A stretch of 25,396 nucleotides of DNA from Thermoflexibacter sp. (lineage in GTDB: Bacteria > Bacteroidota > Bacteroidia > Cytophagales > Thermoflexibacteraceae): positions 1-25,396 of the forward strand of contig JALOMS010000003.1 of NCBI GenBank assembly GCA_025455345.1. The letters run 5' to 3'. The position numbers and the translations under genes are program-made. The notes beneath the pieces were generated by a model. The model saw nothing but the letters and a program-made list of their open reading frames with translations. It did not search any database and was not told where the DNA came from. Positions 7,869 through 15,584 of this stretch are shown here, in pieces (position 1 is the first letter of the stretch; every line of letters starts with the position of its first letter).

Positions 7869-8432
7869 TTATGAACTAAGCAAATCTTTGTCTGCGAGAA
7901 GGTAAGTAATTGTTCCTGATTCAGTTACATCTATTTCAAAAATTTCTTTTTTGTGCAAATCCTCTAATTTGCGCTTTGCCTCATCTACGGAGATATTGAG
8001 TTTTAGGCAGAGTGCTGTGGGTGTAATTTTGCCTTTTGCCTCGATAGCAGCACTTATCACGTCTGCATCACTGACTATCTTACTTTTCTTTCCTTCTATT
8101 GCATCATAATTTTTATTGGCATCTTTGAGTACATACTTATACTTAGACCCGCTCCAATCACTCCAATCCCATTTTTGATGAATAATCCCCGACATTAGCA
8201 AGCTATTAATTTTTGTTTGAGCCTCATCTAAGGACAAGTCCGTTTTTTCACAAAGCAAAACTGCGCTAATTTCTCCTCCATTTTGTCTGGCTATCTCAAT
8301 TACTTCTTTATCCGATACTTTTGCACTAATTTTTCTTGTTTTTTCCCAATGAGATTTGATGGCAAAAAAAGCAATGCTTCCTGCCAATCCAATTCCAAAA
8401 ATAACAGCTATCAGTGAGATAATCATACCCAT
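7869..8432 (-). CDS. Membrane-anchored protein with two winged-helix-like repeats
   Basis: 187 residues. Residues 1 to about 25 form a transmembrane helix (MGMIISLIAVIFGIGLAGSI), followed by a basic stretch (KSHWEKTRK), so the soluble part probably faces the cytoplasm. The soluble part is an internal duplication. Repeat 1 (about 39-104) begins VSDKEVIEIA, contains LLCEKTDLSLDEAQ and ends KYVLKD. Repeat 2 (about 120-182) begins VSDADVISAA, contains ALCLKLNISVDEAK and ends TYLLAD. Each looks like a helix-turn-helix with a beta wing, the pattern of small winged-helix domains in which a short strand follows 'acLGLSxxEAxxxLxxLxxxGxI'. It may bind DNA at the membrane or serve as a protein-interaction module. 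I cannot assign a named family. Confidence 0.8.
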   Translation of the reverse strand: MGMIISLIAVIFGIGLAGSIAFFAIKSHWEKTRKISAKVSDKEVIEIARQNGGEISAVLLCEKTDLSLDEAQTKINSLLMSGIIHQKWDWSDWSGSKYKYVLKDANKNYDAIEGKKSKIVSDADVISAAIEAKGKITPTALCLKLNISVDEAKRKLEDLHKKEIFEIDVTESGTITYLLADKDLLSS

Positions 8433-8851
8433 ATATTTATATCAATTTTTCTTTTACAAAAATACAATTCTAAATTTTATTTCCTCAAAATACTTTATAG
8501 AAAAAGAGTATTTATTAGTGAGCAACCTTGTATTATTTGGTTAGCCTTATTTGTAAGTTTAATCTTTTACTGAAATAAAATCTTGGTTATAAAGTAGTTA
8601 ATCATTTTTTGAAATTTTTAATGTCGTACTTAATTAATTCTTAAAATTATTATTTTAGTTTTGTATGCCACAATTAGTTATAACATATCATACGCAAACC
8701 ATTTCAAACTCTAATACTGATTTTAGTAATAATCATTTTTTACGATTAAATATCTTCTGTCCAACTATAATAGATTCAATATTTTACTGCTCTAAACTTT
8801 TATTGTTATGCTGATTCAATTATTTTTTTATTGTTTATAACCCAAAAAAAC
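8433..8851. other. Long leader region before the susC operon
   Basis: About 420 bases with no supported gene between the divergent 7869 gene and susC. It is very AT-rich. It contains the candidate -7 box at 8656-8663 and, downstream of it, about 190 nt of untranslated leader rich in A and T (8664-8851). No strong hairpin or recognisable riboswitch is seen. A 62-codon frame at 8356-8544 overlaps the neighbouring gene in antisense and is not supported. Confidence 0.5.
8656..8663 (+). promoter_or_regulatory. Possible -7 box of the susC-susD operon
   Basis: TAGTTTTG fits TAnnTTTG. No TTG is found about 20 nt upstream, so the call rests on the -7 box and on its location in the only intergenic region before the operon. 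It would give a leader of roughly 180-190 nt, long but not unusual for SusC-type operons, where post-transcriptional control of the leader is known in Bacteroides. Confidence 0.35.
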
Positions 8852-11800
8852 ATGAAACAACTTTTACGTAAAGGGTTAGCGTTTTTCATCGCTGTCGCAT
8901 TTACTGCGATTGCGTGGGCGCAAGACCGAACAGTTACAGGAAAGGTAAGTGCTACCGAAGATGGTGGTGGCTTGCCGGGCGTAAGTGTATTGGCTAAGGG
9001 AATGAGTATCGGTACGACTACTGATGCTAACGGGAACTATAAGCTGAATATTCCATCTAACGCAACAAAATTAGTATTTTCTTATGTTGGTTTTTTGACC
9101 AAAGAAGTGGAAATAGGGAGTCGTACATCAATAGATGTTTCCTTAGACACAGATGTAAGGTTACTGAATGAGGTAGTTGTAACAGGCTATGGCGTGCAAG
9201 ACAAGCGCGAACTTACAGGGGCAGTATCTTCTGTCAAGGGAAGTACCATTCAAAACTTACCTATGCAGAGTTTTGATAGAGCCTTACAAGGACGTGCGGC
9301 AGGAGTTCAGGTACTATCTGCTAATGGTGCGCCAGGAGGACAGGTACAAGTGCGTATTCGCGGGATAGGCTCTATCTCGGCAGGTAATGAGCCTTTGTAT
9401 ATTGTTGATGGGGTGCAACTAAATAATCGAAATGATGGTGGGGGATTGGTAAGTGCTAACCCTCTTGCTTTTTTGAACCCTAATGACATAGAGAGTATAG
9501 ATATTCTCAAAGATGCCGCTACTGCGTCTATCTATGGCGCACAAGCCGCCAATGGGGTAGTCATTATTACTACTAAAAAAGGGAAAAGTGGCGCAAAAAC
9601 AAGGTTTGACTTGAATGTGTATAGAGGGCGTGTAGAGCCTATCAGGATTTTAGATGTGATGAATACACAGCAGTTTATAGCTACTCGCATAGAGGCAATC
9701 CAAAACTCTAATCCCACCGCAAGTGCGGCGGCAGTGCGCCAATCTGCTCTTACAGGTTTGGGATTCCCAGCTACTATTAGTGATGCCGAAATAGCGGCTT
9801 TGCCTACCTATGATTGGCAGAGAGAAGCATATAGAACGGGTACTATTACCAATTATGAGTTATCTGCCTCTGGTGGTACAGACAAAACTACTTTCTATCT
9901 TTCTGGTGCTTACAATCAACAAGATGCAAGTTTGATTAACATTGATTTTAAGAGAATTGGTGGCAAGATGAATCTTACTCACAAAGTCAATAATAAACTT
10001 CGTTTTGAAACAGGTATTACAGCAAGTACCTATACCCAAAGAGGTCCTTATGGAGACGCAGGTGGAACGACTGCCTTTGGTGCGCCCCAATATTCTGCTC
10101 CTCTCATTCTACCTTTCAATCGTATTTATAATGAAGATGGTTCTTTTTTTGGCTTGCCAAGCTCAGGTGTTGCAATGATTGGAGACATCACCCAAAACGT
10201 AATAGCAAGTGCGAATTACACAAAATCTAAAGTAACTACTAATCAATTTGTTGGAAATTTGTCTGCAATCTATAATATTACCAATGACTTAATTTTCAAA
10301 GGATTTGTTGGTTTAGATTATCGCTTGCTCAAAGGAGAGTTTTTTGGAGACCCAAGATTGAATGATTACTTTAATATCAAAGGTTTTGGTTCTGTATTTA
10401 ATAACTATAATACCAATATCATTACCAATTATACCTTAAATTATAACAAAACATTTGCAGAAAAGCACAATATCAATGCTTTGGTAGGTTTTGAATATAG
10501 GCAAGAAGTAAATGAATCCAATAGTACAAGCGCACAGAGCTATCCTTCTCCTGCCTTTTCTACCATTAATGCGGCGGCAGAGCCTCTTTCAAGTGGTGGC
10601 TTTTGGACGGGATTTAAGCGTGCTGGCTATTTTACCAATATAAAATACGACTATAACAAAAAATACTTACTCAATCTTACCATGCGTTATGATGGTTCTT
10701 CGAGATTTAGTAAGAATACTTTGTATGGTGCTTTCCCCTCTGTGTCAGCAGGTTGGAATATTAATCAAGAAAACTTCTTAAAAGATGTCAAGTTTTTATC
10801 TGACTTAAGGCTTCGTGCAGGTTGGGGGACAACAGGCAACGACCAAATTGGAAACTTTGATTCACGCAGTTTATACGGCTTGGGAGGAGTGTATGATGGC
10901 GCACCAGGTATTTCCCCAAGTGGTTTGGGCAATACTGCGCTAAAGTGGGAGAAAAATCAGACAACGAATATAGGCTTAGACTATGGCTTTTTTGAAGGCA
11001 GAATAAAAGGCTCTATTGAGGTATATCAGCGTGTGAGTAGAGATTTGTTACTTAGCCGTTCTATACCTGCTACCAATGGCTTTAGTTCTATCACAGAAAA
11101 TATAGGAGAGGTAGTAAATAAGGGGTTTGAGTTTGATATTACTACCATCAATGTGGACAAGGGCGGCTTCCGTTGGGAAACAAGTTTTAATATCTCCTTG
11201 GTAGATAACAAAGTTACCAAATTATTTGAAGGCGTAGATGTGTTGCCGGGTAATTTGAGTGTAAGGGTAGGCTATCCGCTTCAGAGCAATGTAGGCTCGC
11301 GCTATGCGGGTGTAAATCCTGCCAATGGTCGCCCAATGTGGTATGATGTAGATGGTAATATCACTTATTTGCTTCGTACGATTGACGGGCAGCAGCCTTT
11401 GGGACACTCAGGGATTTCCAAAGTATATGGTGGCTTTACCAACATTATTAGTTTCAAAGGATTTGAGTTACAAGCTCTTTTCCAATATGATTTTGGTAGG
11501 ATAGTACAAAATACGCAGGAGTTTCGCTTTGCAGACTTAGCTGGGGCATTGAGGAATGGTATAACCTATTATTATGACAATAGATGGACTACCCCAGGTC
11601 AAATCACGGAAGTTCCAAAAGCCGCTAATAACAGAACAGAGCTATCAGGAAGAATAAGCTCTTATCAAAGCGGGGGTAGATTTTTCCAAGATGCGTCTTA
11701 CATACGTTTGAAACAATTGACGCTATCTTATACCCTCCCTCAAACTATGTTAAGCAAATTAAAGATTAATAATCTTAGGTTGTATGCTCAGGCTATTAAC

Positions 11801-11920
11801 TTGCTGACTTGGACAAAATGGACAGGATTTGACCCTGAATTTGCTGACTTAGGAGCTGTCAATCAAGGAGTAATTCCCCAAGCACGCAACTATACTTTAG
11901 GATTACAACTTGGTTTTTAA
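8852..11920 (+). CDS. SusC/RagA-type TonB-dependent outer-membrane transporter
   Basis: A 1022-residue outer-membrane importer that works with the SusD-type lipoprotein encoded next to it. In order: signal peptide (MKQLLRKGLAFFIAVAFTAIAWA, probable cut before QDR); a carboxypeptidase-regulatory-like Ig domain (about 24-100: VTGKV, LPGVSV, TTDANGNYKL, LVFSYVGF); the TonB-box-like EVVVTGYG typical of SusC; a plug domain (LTGAVSSVKG, LQGRAAGVQV, VRIRGIGSISAGNEPLYIVDGV, ESIDILKDAATASIYGAQAANGVVIITTKKG); then a long beta-barrel ending in NYTLGLQLGF with a terminal aromatic. A TTG at 8831 is in frame but would add residues before the signal peptide, so ATG 8852 is chosen. susD follows after 31 nt. 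The substrate cannot be read from the sequence; without a glycosidase nearby it need not be a glycan. Confidence 0.96.
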   Translation: MKQLLRKGLAFFIAVAFTAIAWAQDRTVTGKVSATEDGGGLPGVSVLAKGMSIGTTTDANGNYKLNIPSNATKLVFSYVGFLTKEVEIGSRTSIDVSLDTDVRLLNEVVVTGYGVQDKRELTGAVSSVKGSTIQNLPMQSFDRALQGRAAGVQVLSANGAPGGQVQVRIRGIGSISAGNEPLYIVDGVQLNNRNDGGGLVSANPLAFLNPNDIESIDILKDAATASIYGAQAANGVVIITTKKGKSGAKTRFDLNVYRGRVEPIRILDVMNTQQFIATRIEAIQNSNPTASAAAVRQSALTGLGFPATISDAEIAALPTYDWQREAYRTGTITNYELSASGGTDKTTFYLSGAYNQQDASLINIDFKRIGGKMNLTHKVNNKLRFETGITASTYTQRGPYGDAGGTTAFGAPQYSAPLILPFNRIYNEDGSFFGLPSSGVAMIGDITQNVIASANYTKSKVTTNQFVGNLSAIYNITNDLIFKGFVGLDYRLLKGEFFGDPRLNDYFNIKGFGSVFNNYNTNIITNYTLNYNKTFAEKHNINALVGFEYRQEVNESNSTSAQSYPSPAFSTINAAAEPLSSGGFWTGFKRAGYFTNIKYDYNKKYLLNLTMRYDGSSRFSKNTLYGAFPSVSAGWNINQENFLKDVKFLSDLRLRAGWGTTGNDQIGNFDSRSLYGLGGVYDGAPGISPSGLGNTALKWEKNQTTNIGLDYGFFEGRIKGSIEVYQRVSRDLLLSRSIPATNGFSSITENIGEVVNKGFEFDITTINVDKGGFRWETSFNISLVDNKVTKLFEGVDVLPGNLSVRVGYPLQSNVGSRYAGVNPANGRPMWYDVDGNITYLLRTIDGQQPLGHSGISKVYGGFTNIISFKGFELQALFQYDFGRIVQNTQEFRFADLAGALRNGITYYYDNRWTTPGQITEVPKAANNRTELSGRISSYQSGGRFFQDASYIRLKQLTLSYTLPQTMLSKLKINNLRLYAQAINLLTWTKWTGFDPEFADLGAVNQGVIPQARNYTLGLQLGF

Positions 11921-11951
11921 TCTTTCTAACTTCTAAAATTTTTAATTACTT

Positions 11952-13379
11952 ATGAATAAAAAATTATATCATATAGGATTGCTTTCTTTATTAATTGTAT
12001 GTTTTACATCTTGTAAGGAAGTATTGGATATAGAACCTCGCCAATCCATAGAAGCTGAAACTGCCTTAGATACCCAAGAAGGTATAGAAGCCGCAGTCAA
12101 TAACGTATATAGCGTATTAAAAGCACAAGTGCTTTATGGGCGAGATTTATTGGCTATTTCTGAATGTTTGGCTGATAATGCGCGTATCATTAACCGTGCT
12201 GGTGGACGATTCTTCAACGAAGGCTCTAACATTCCTAATGCCCATTTTGGCGGTTGGGCTACTTATTACTCTGGCATCAATCAATGCAATTTGATTTTAA
12301 AAGAACTTCCCTCTACAGTAGGAGTGAATGATGCTTTTAGAAATAGTATAGAAGGACAAGTAAAAACATTACGTGCTTTATTTTACTTTAACTTATCACG
12401 TATATTTGCCTACGAACCCAAAGTAGAAATCGCTCAAGTCAGCAAGGGGGGAGTGCCGATTCTAAAAGATGGCGTACTTACACCCGACCAAATTACCTAT
12501 CCTTCACGCAATACGGTCAATGAAGTATATGCTTTCATTTATCAAGACCTAAATGATGCAGTTGCTAAAGCACCTAATACGGGCGCACCAAGTCGCATTA
12601 CCAAAGCCTTTGCTCAGGCACTTTTCGCACAGGTGGCTCTCTATAACCAAGATTACACCTTAGCCGCCCAGTATGCAACTGATGCCTTAAACGCACGAGT
12701 AGGAACATTCGTAAACAATCTTTCTTACATTACTGCTTGGCGTGAAAGAAACAATCCTGAAGCTATTTTCGAGATTTTGTTTAGGCTTCCAAGTGAGTCA
12801 TTAGGGGTAAATAACTCCTTGCAATCTGCCTACACCACACGTGTTTCTTTAGGTTCTAACACCTTGGCTGGCTGGGGTGCGGTAGTTCCCACAGATGCTT
12901 TTCTTGCCTTGATGGGTGCTAATGATATTCGCAGGCAACTCTACCAAGCAGGGGTAAATCGTTCCAATGTCGTTGCGACAGAATGTACTAAATTCTTAGG
13001 AAAGGCTGGCAATATTTACATGGACAATATCCCAGTAATGCGTGTATCTGAACTGTATTTGATTAGAGCAGAGGCTTTGGCGCGTAGTGGTAGAGATGAG
13101 AACCAAGCAAGAGCAGATGTAAACCAAATCAGAACCAGAGCAGGTTTGACAGCCATAGAGTCAAGTGTAGCAGGTACAGCCCTCATCAATGAGATAATGC
13201 TACAACGCCGTATAGAATTAGCATTTGAGGGACAGCGTTGGTTTGATTTGAAGCGTTTGGGGCAAGATGTGGTTAAAACAACAGGAAATGTGCCTTATGG
13301 TGATTTTCGTATTTTAGCACCTATCCCTACTTCGGAGATAATTGCTAATAAAAACTTGGTTCAAAATGCAAATTATTAA
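11952..13379 (+). CDS. SusD/RagB-family substrate-binding lipoprotein
   Basis: 475 residues, the usual SusD size. A lipoprotein signal ends at Cys21 (CFTSCKEVLDIEP), and the phrase LDIEPRQSIE after it is typical of SusD N-termini. The helical TPR-like body shows family marks: AYNNVYSVL-like helix (EAAVNNVYSVLK), WATYYSGINQCNLIL, GQVKTLRALFYFNLSRIFA, the TKAFAQALFAQVALY segment, and the C-terminal MRVSELYLIRAEALARSG, ADVNQIRTRAGL, IMLQRRIELAFEGQRWFDLKRLG, ILAPIPTSEI and NPNY-like ending (VQNANY). It caps the SusC barrel at the cell surface and binds the ligand. It lies 31 nt after susC and 25 nt before the third gene, so the three are one operon. Confidence 0.96.
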   Translation: MNKKLYHIGLLSLLIVCFTSCKEVLDIEPRQSIEAETALDTQEGIEAAVNNVYSVLKAQVLYGRDLLAISECLADNARIINRAGGRFFNEGSNIPNAHFGGWATYYSGINQCNLILKELPSTVGVNDAFRNSIEGQVKTLRALFYFNLSRIFAYEPKVEIAQVSKGGVPILKDGVLTPDQITYPSRNTVNEVYAFIYQDLNDAVAKAPNTGAPSRITKAFAQALFAQVALYNQDYTLAAQYATDALNARVGTFVNNLSYITAWRERNNPEAIFEILFRLPSESLGVNNSLQSAYTTRVSLGSNTLAGWGAVVPTDAFLALMGANDIRRQLYQAGVNRSNVVATECTKFLGKAGNIYMDNIPVMRVSELYLIRAEALARSGRDENQARADVNQIRTRAGLTAIESSVAGTALINEIMLQRRIELAFEGQRWFDLKRLGQDVVKTTGNVPYGDFRILAPIPTSEIIANKNLVQNANY

Positions 13380-13404
13380 TCAATCTAATTTTTTGAAATA
13401 TTCA

Positions 13405-13911
13405 ATGGAAAAACATACATATAAATCAATAATAGCCTTTTGCTTGATAGCTTTGTTAGGAACAGGCTGTTTTAAAGATGAGGATTTTAACTTTGACAAA
13501 ATCCGCTTAGTAGAATTTGAAGATGCCGTAAGATTAACTCCACCTGCGGGATTTTCGTATGGAGTAATTACTGTTACGCGTACTACTGCCTCTCGTGATT
13601 TCCAAGTCAATTTGGTAGGTAAACAATTAGAAGCACCTGAAACTATCAGATTTAGTGTGGATACTGCTATTTCTCGTTTCCTAAATGCGACTACCATTCG
13701 GGCAGTCGAGGGTGTACATTACGATTTGCAAGGTGGCAACCTTAATTTTGAAGTAGCCAAAAGTACAGCAAATGTAACTTTGCGCTTGCCTGCCAATATC
13801 CCCCAAAATACAGGGAGAACGGCACTTTTGGTCTTAAAATTGGACGGTAATGACAACATCAAACCGAGTGAAAATTATAGACGTATAGGGGTTCGTATTA
13901 ATTTGAATTAA
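13405..13911 (+). CDS. DUF4843-like surface lipoprotein of the susCD operon
   Basis: 168 residues. The start at ATG 13405 puts a normal lipoprotein signal at the N-terminus (MEKHTYKSIIAFCLIALLGTGC, lipobox LGTGC); the longer frame from 13342 overlaps susD and would bury it. The residues after the cysteine, FKDEDF, fit the Bacteroidota surface lipoprotein export signal (acidic residues just after Cys-x-Lys), so it is probably surface-exposed. The body is a single beta-sandwich resembling DUF4843/Calx-beta-like domains of SusCD operons: GVITVTRTTASRDFQVNLVG, AVEGVHYDLQGG, VTLRLPANIPQ, LLVLKLDGNDNIKPSENYR. It probably helps bind or retain ligand with SusD. Family identity is by pattern and moderately certain; position in the operon is clear. 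Confidence 0.85.
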   Translation: MEKHTYKSIIAFCLIALLGTGCFKDEDFNFDKIRLVEFEDAVRLTPPAGFSYGVITVTRTTASRDFQVNLVGKQLEAPETIRFSVDTAISRFLNATTIRAVEGVHYDLQGGNLNFEVAKSTANVTLRLPANIPQNTGRTALLVLKLDGNDNIKPSENYRRIGVRINLN

Positions 13912-13942
13912 ATACTGCGTCTAAAACTTTTTTCTTTACAAA

Positions 13943-14066
13943 AAAGCCTTTTGTTCTTATAATCAATCAACAATGGTTTTACTCATTTGTCAGACACTGC
14001 GAAGGTGTCTGACAAGTTTTGGTCTAAAACTTATTCATTTTTAGTATAAATAGGACAAAAGGCTTT
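13943..14066. terminator. Outer inverted repeat around hairpin copy 2; likely bidirectional terminator region
   Basis: AAAGCCTTTTGT (13943-13954) and ACAAAAGGCTTT (14055-14066) form a perfect 12-bp inverted repeat with 100 nt between, inside which hairpin copy 2 sits. It lies between the end of the susC operon and the convergent MerR gene. With the inner hairpin removed it would look like an ordinary AT-flanked terminator stem, which suggests an element inserted in its loop. An 11-nt direct repeat, GTCTAAAACTT, occurs at 13919-13929 and 14022-14032. The symmetry is seen; the insertion is inference. Confidence 0.6.
13987..14015. repeat. Hairpin repeat copy 2 (same family as 3994-4022)
   Basis: TTGTCAGACACT / GGTGTCTGACAA around the loop GCGAA. 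Eleven of twelve pairs are Watson-Crick; the closing one is T-G, a wobble pair in plus-strand RNA. Against copy 1 the sixth stem pair is changed from T-A to A-T on both arms, so pairing is kept. Both copies share TCATTTGTC before and GACAAGTTTT after the stem. It lies between convergent genes, as copy 1 does. Confidence 0.85.
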
Positions 14067-14081
14067 ATTTACTTAGGCTGA

Positions 14082-14420
14082 TTATTTTAGCTTCTCTTTT
14101 AACTCTTCCAAAAATAATTTGACATCTTCTAAGGCATTGATGATTTGTACCATATTCTCGGTAATTTGGGGCTTGCTTTGCAATACTTCTTTTGCGCCTT
14201 GTAGTGTATAGCCTTTTTTCTTGACTAAAAAGTAGATAGTCTGTAAGTTATCTATGTCTTCTTTGGTATATTGGCGGGTACCGTTTTTGGTTTTTCTTGG
14301 TTTAATGACATCAAAATGGCTTTCCCAAAAGCGAATAAGAGAGGGAGCAACATCAAATAATTGTGCTACCTCACCTATACTATAATACTTCTTTTCTATA
14401 TCATTGTCTTCTTTGACCAT
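14082..14420 (-). CDS. MerR-family transcriptional regulator
   Basis: 112 residues, a short MerR-type protein. The winged-helix DNA-binding domain is at about 11-80: YYSIGEVAQLFDVAPSLIRFWE is the helix-turn-helix and opening of the wing, followed by the wing (IKPRKTKNGTRQYTKEDIDNL) and the helix pair with KKKGYTLQGAKEVL. The C-terminal helix (about 90-112, LEDVKLFLEELKEKLK) would form the dimer coiled coil. There is no effector-binding domain and no cysteine for metal sensing. Such short MerR proteins are common in Bacteroidota; what they sense is unknown. The gene converges on the susC operon across the hairpin repeat and is not obviously its regulator. Confidence 0.93.
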   Translation of the reverse strand: MVKEDNDIEKKYYSIGEVAQLFDVAPSLIRFWESHFDVIKPRKTKNGTRQYTKEDIDNLQTIYFLVKKKGYTLQGAKEVLQSKPQITENMVQIINALEDVKLFLEELKEKLK

Positions 14421-14598
14421 ACTTTTTGGGGACTTAACATTCGTATTTGATAATTACAATTTTAACAAAACACTCTGATTAAAGCCTTACTTCAAGTAAA
14501 AGTCATAAACTTTCTGATAAAAAACAAGTTATCTGTATATTTTTGAAAAAAATGAATTGTTTTTTAGCGATAAATACCTCAAATCTCTTTTCTATCTT

Positions 14599-15564
14599 TT
14601 ATTTTACTAAAAATTTAGCAGTTACGGGTAAGTGGTCGCTAATCTCTTTAAGTTCCTGTTTGTCCAATCCTTCTGCTATTTTTACTCCATTCGCTATCAG
14701 TCTTTTCGCAAGCGGAGGATTTACTAAGATATGGTCTATCCTACGTTGGGGGTTTTCTGAAGGGTGAGAAAAAATATTGGCATTCGCCAAAGGGTCAATA
14801 AATTTGACTTTTTGATGACCTGAAAGCAAGTATTTGAACTCTTCACTCTCTGGAGTACAGTTCAAATCTCCCATTACCAACAAGTTAGTATTTTTGTCTT
14901 CTTTTAAGAATCTTTGGAACTGTGCGTGCAGAAGTTGTATTTGTCCTTTACGCATAGCTACATCGCGGTCGTATCTGCCAGCCTTCAGGTGCAGTCCTGT
15001 CAGTGTGAGCGTAAAAGAAGGACTTACCTGAGCATCTACACTAATCATGCGTGTATTGATATTATTCTGTGATTCTATACGTCCTAAAGAATCTTTCAGC
15101 CCCAGCACAGGCGTATAAATACTTCCATAAGAATAGGTAACTCCCAAAGGAACACGACTAATGACAATCACATTCATATACCAATCGGGGCTTTCATTGC
15201 CTACTATAAATTTATAACCCATTTTACCTAACTTCTCTTTAATAATTCTCATTGCCAATGCCCTGCTCTCAAACTCTTCTAATACAACAATATCTGCATT
15301 GATTTTAGCCAGATTATTTGCCAGTAGGTCTATGCGTTTGTTTATCGTTTCTGTCTTGAACTTATCTTCCATATTATTTTTGATATATGGATTGTCGTAT
15401 TCATCTATAAAATGTTCCACATTCCAAGTCAGCACTTTGAGTGTATCTTTGACAGGATTTGTATAATCATTGGGAAAAACGCTCCCTTGGAAGCGGTTGA
15501 TTTGGGTACAAGCAAGAGCTATAAATAGAAAAATGAATGTATAAAGTTTTGAAAGAGCGTTCAT
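14599..15564 (-). CDS. Endonuclease/exonuclease/phosphatase-family lipoprotein
   Basis: 321 residues with the DNase I/phosphodiesterase (EEP) fold. A lipoprotein-type signal precedes Cys19 (FIFLFIALAC), so it acts outside the cytoplasm. The metal-binding and catalytic set is complete: Asn48 (TWNVEHF), Glu96 or Glu97 (VVLEEFES), His192 (TGLHLKAGR), Asp233 and Asn235 (MGDLNCTP), Asp277 (RRIDHIL), and Asp310-His311 (ISDHLPV). Substrates in this fold range from DNA to phospholipids and phosphoinositides; I cannot say which. It starts 20 nt after the ABC ATPase gene and is the last gene of a four-gene minus-strand run. Confidence 0.9.
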   Translation of the reverse strand: MNALSKLYTFIFLFIALACTQINRFQGSVFPNDYTNPVKDTLKVLTWNVEHFIDEYDNPYIKNNMEDKFKTETINKRIDLLANNLAKINADIVVLEEFESRALAMRIIKEKLGKMGYKFIVGNESPDWYMNVIVISRVPLGVTYSYGSIYTPVLGLKDSLGRIESQNNINTRMISVDAQVSPSFTLTLTGLHLKAGRYDRDVAMRKGQIQLLHAQFQRFLKEDKNTNLLVMGDLNCTPESEEFKYLLSGHQKVKFIDPLANANIFSHPSENPQRRIDHILVNPPLAKRLIANGVKIAEGLDKQELKEISDHLPVTAKFLVK

Positions 15565-15584
15565 TGTATTATTTTTTTCAAATT

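Noticed and set aside
8356..8544. 62-codon plus-strand frame
   Set aside because: Overlaps the 7869-8432 gene in antisense and shows no protein-like features.
8831..8851. TTG start for SusC at 8831
   Set aside because: It would place residues before an ordinary signal peptide starting at ATG 8852.
14540..14570. A-run followed by T-run near 14545-14566 as a terminator for the EEP gene
   Set aside because: Only A-T pairs over six bases with a short loop; not distinguishable from AT-rich background.
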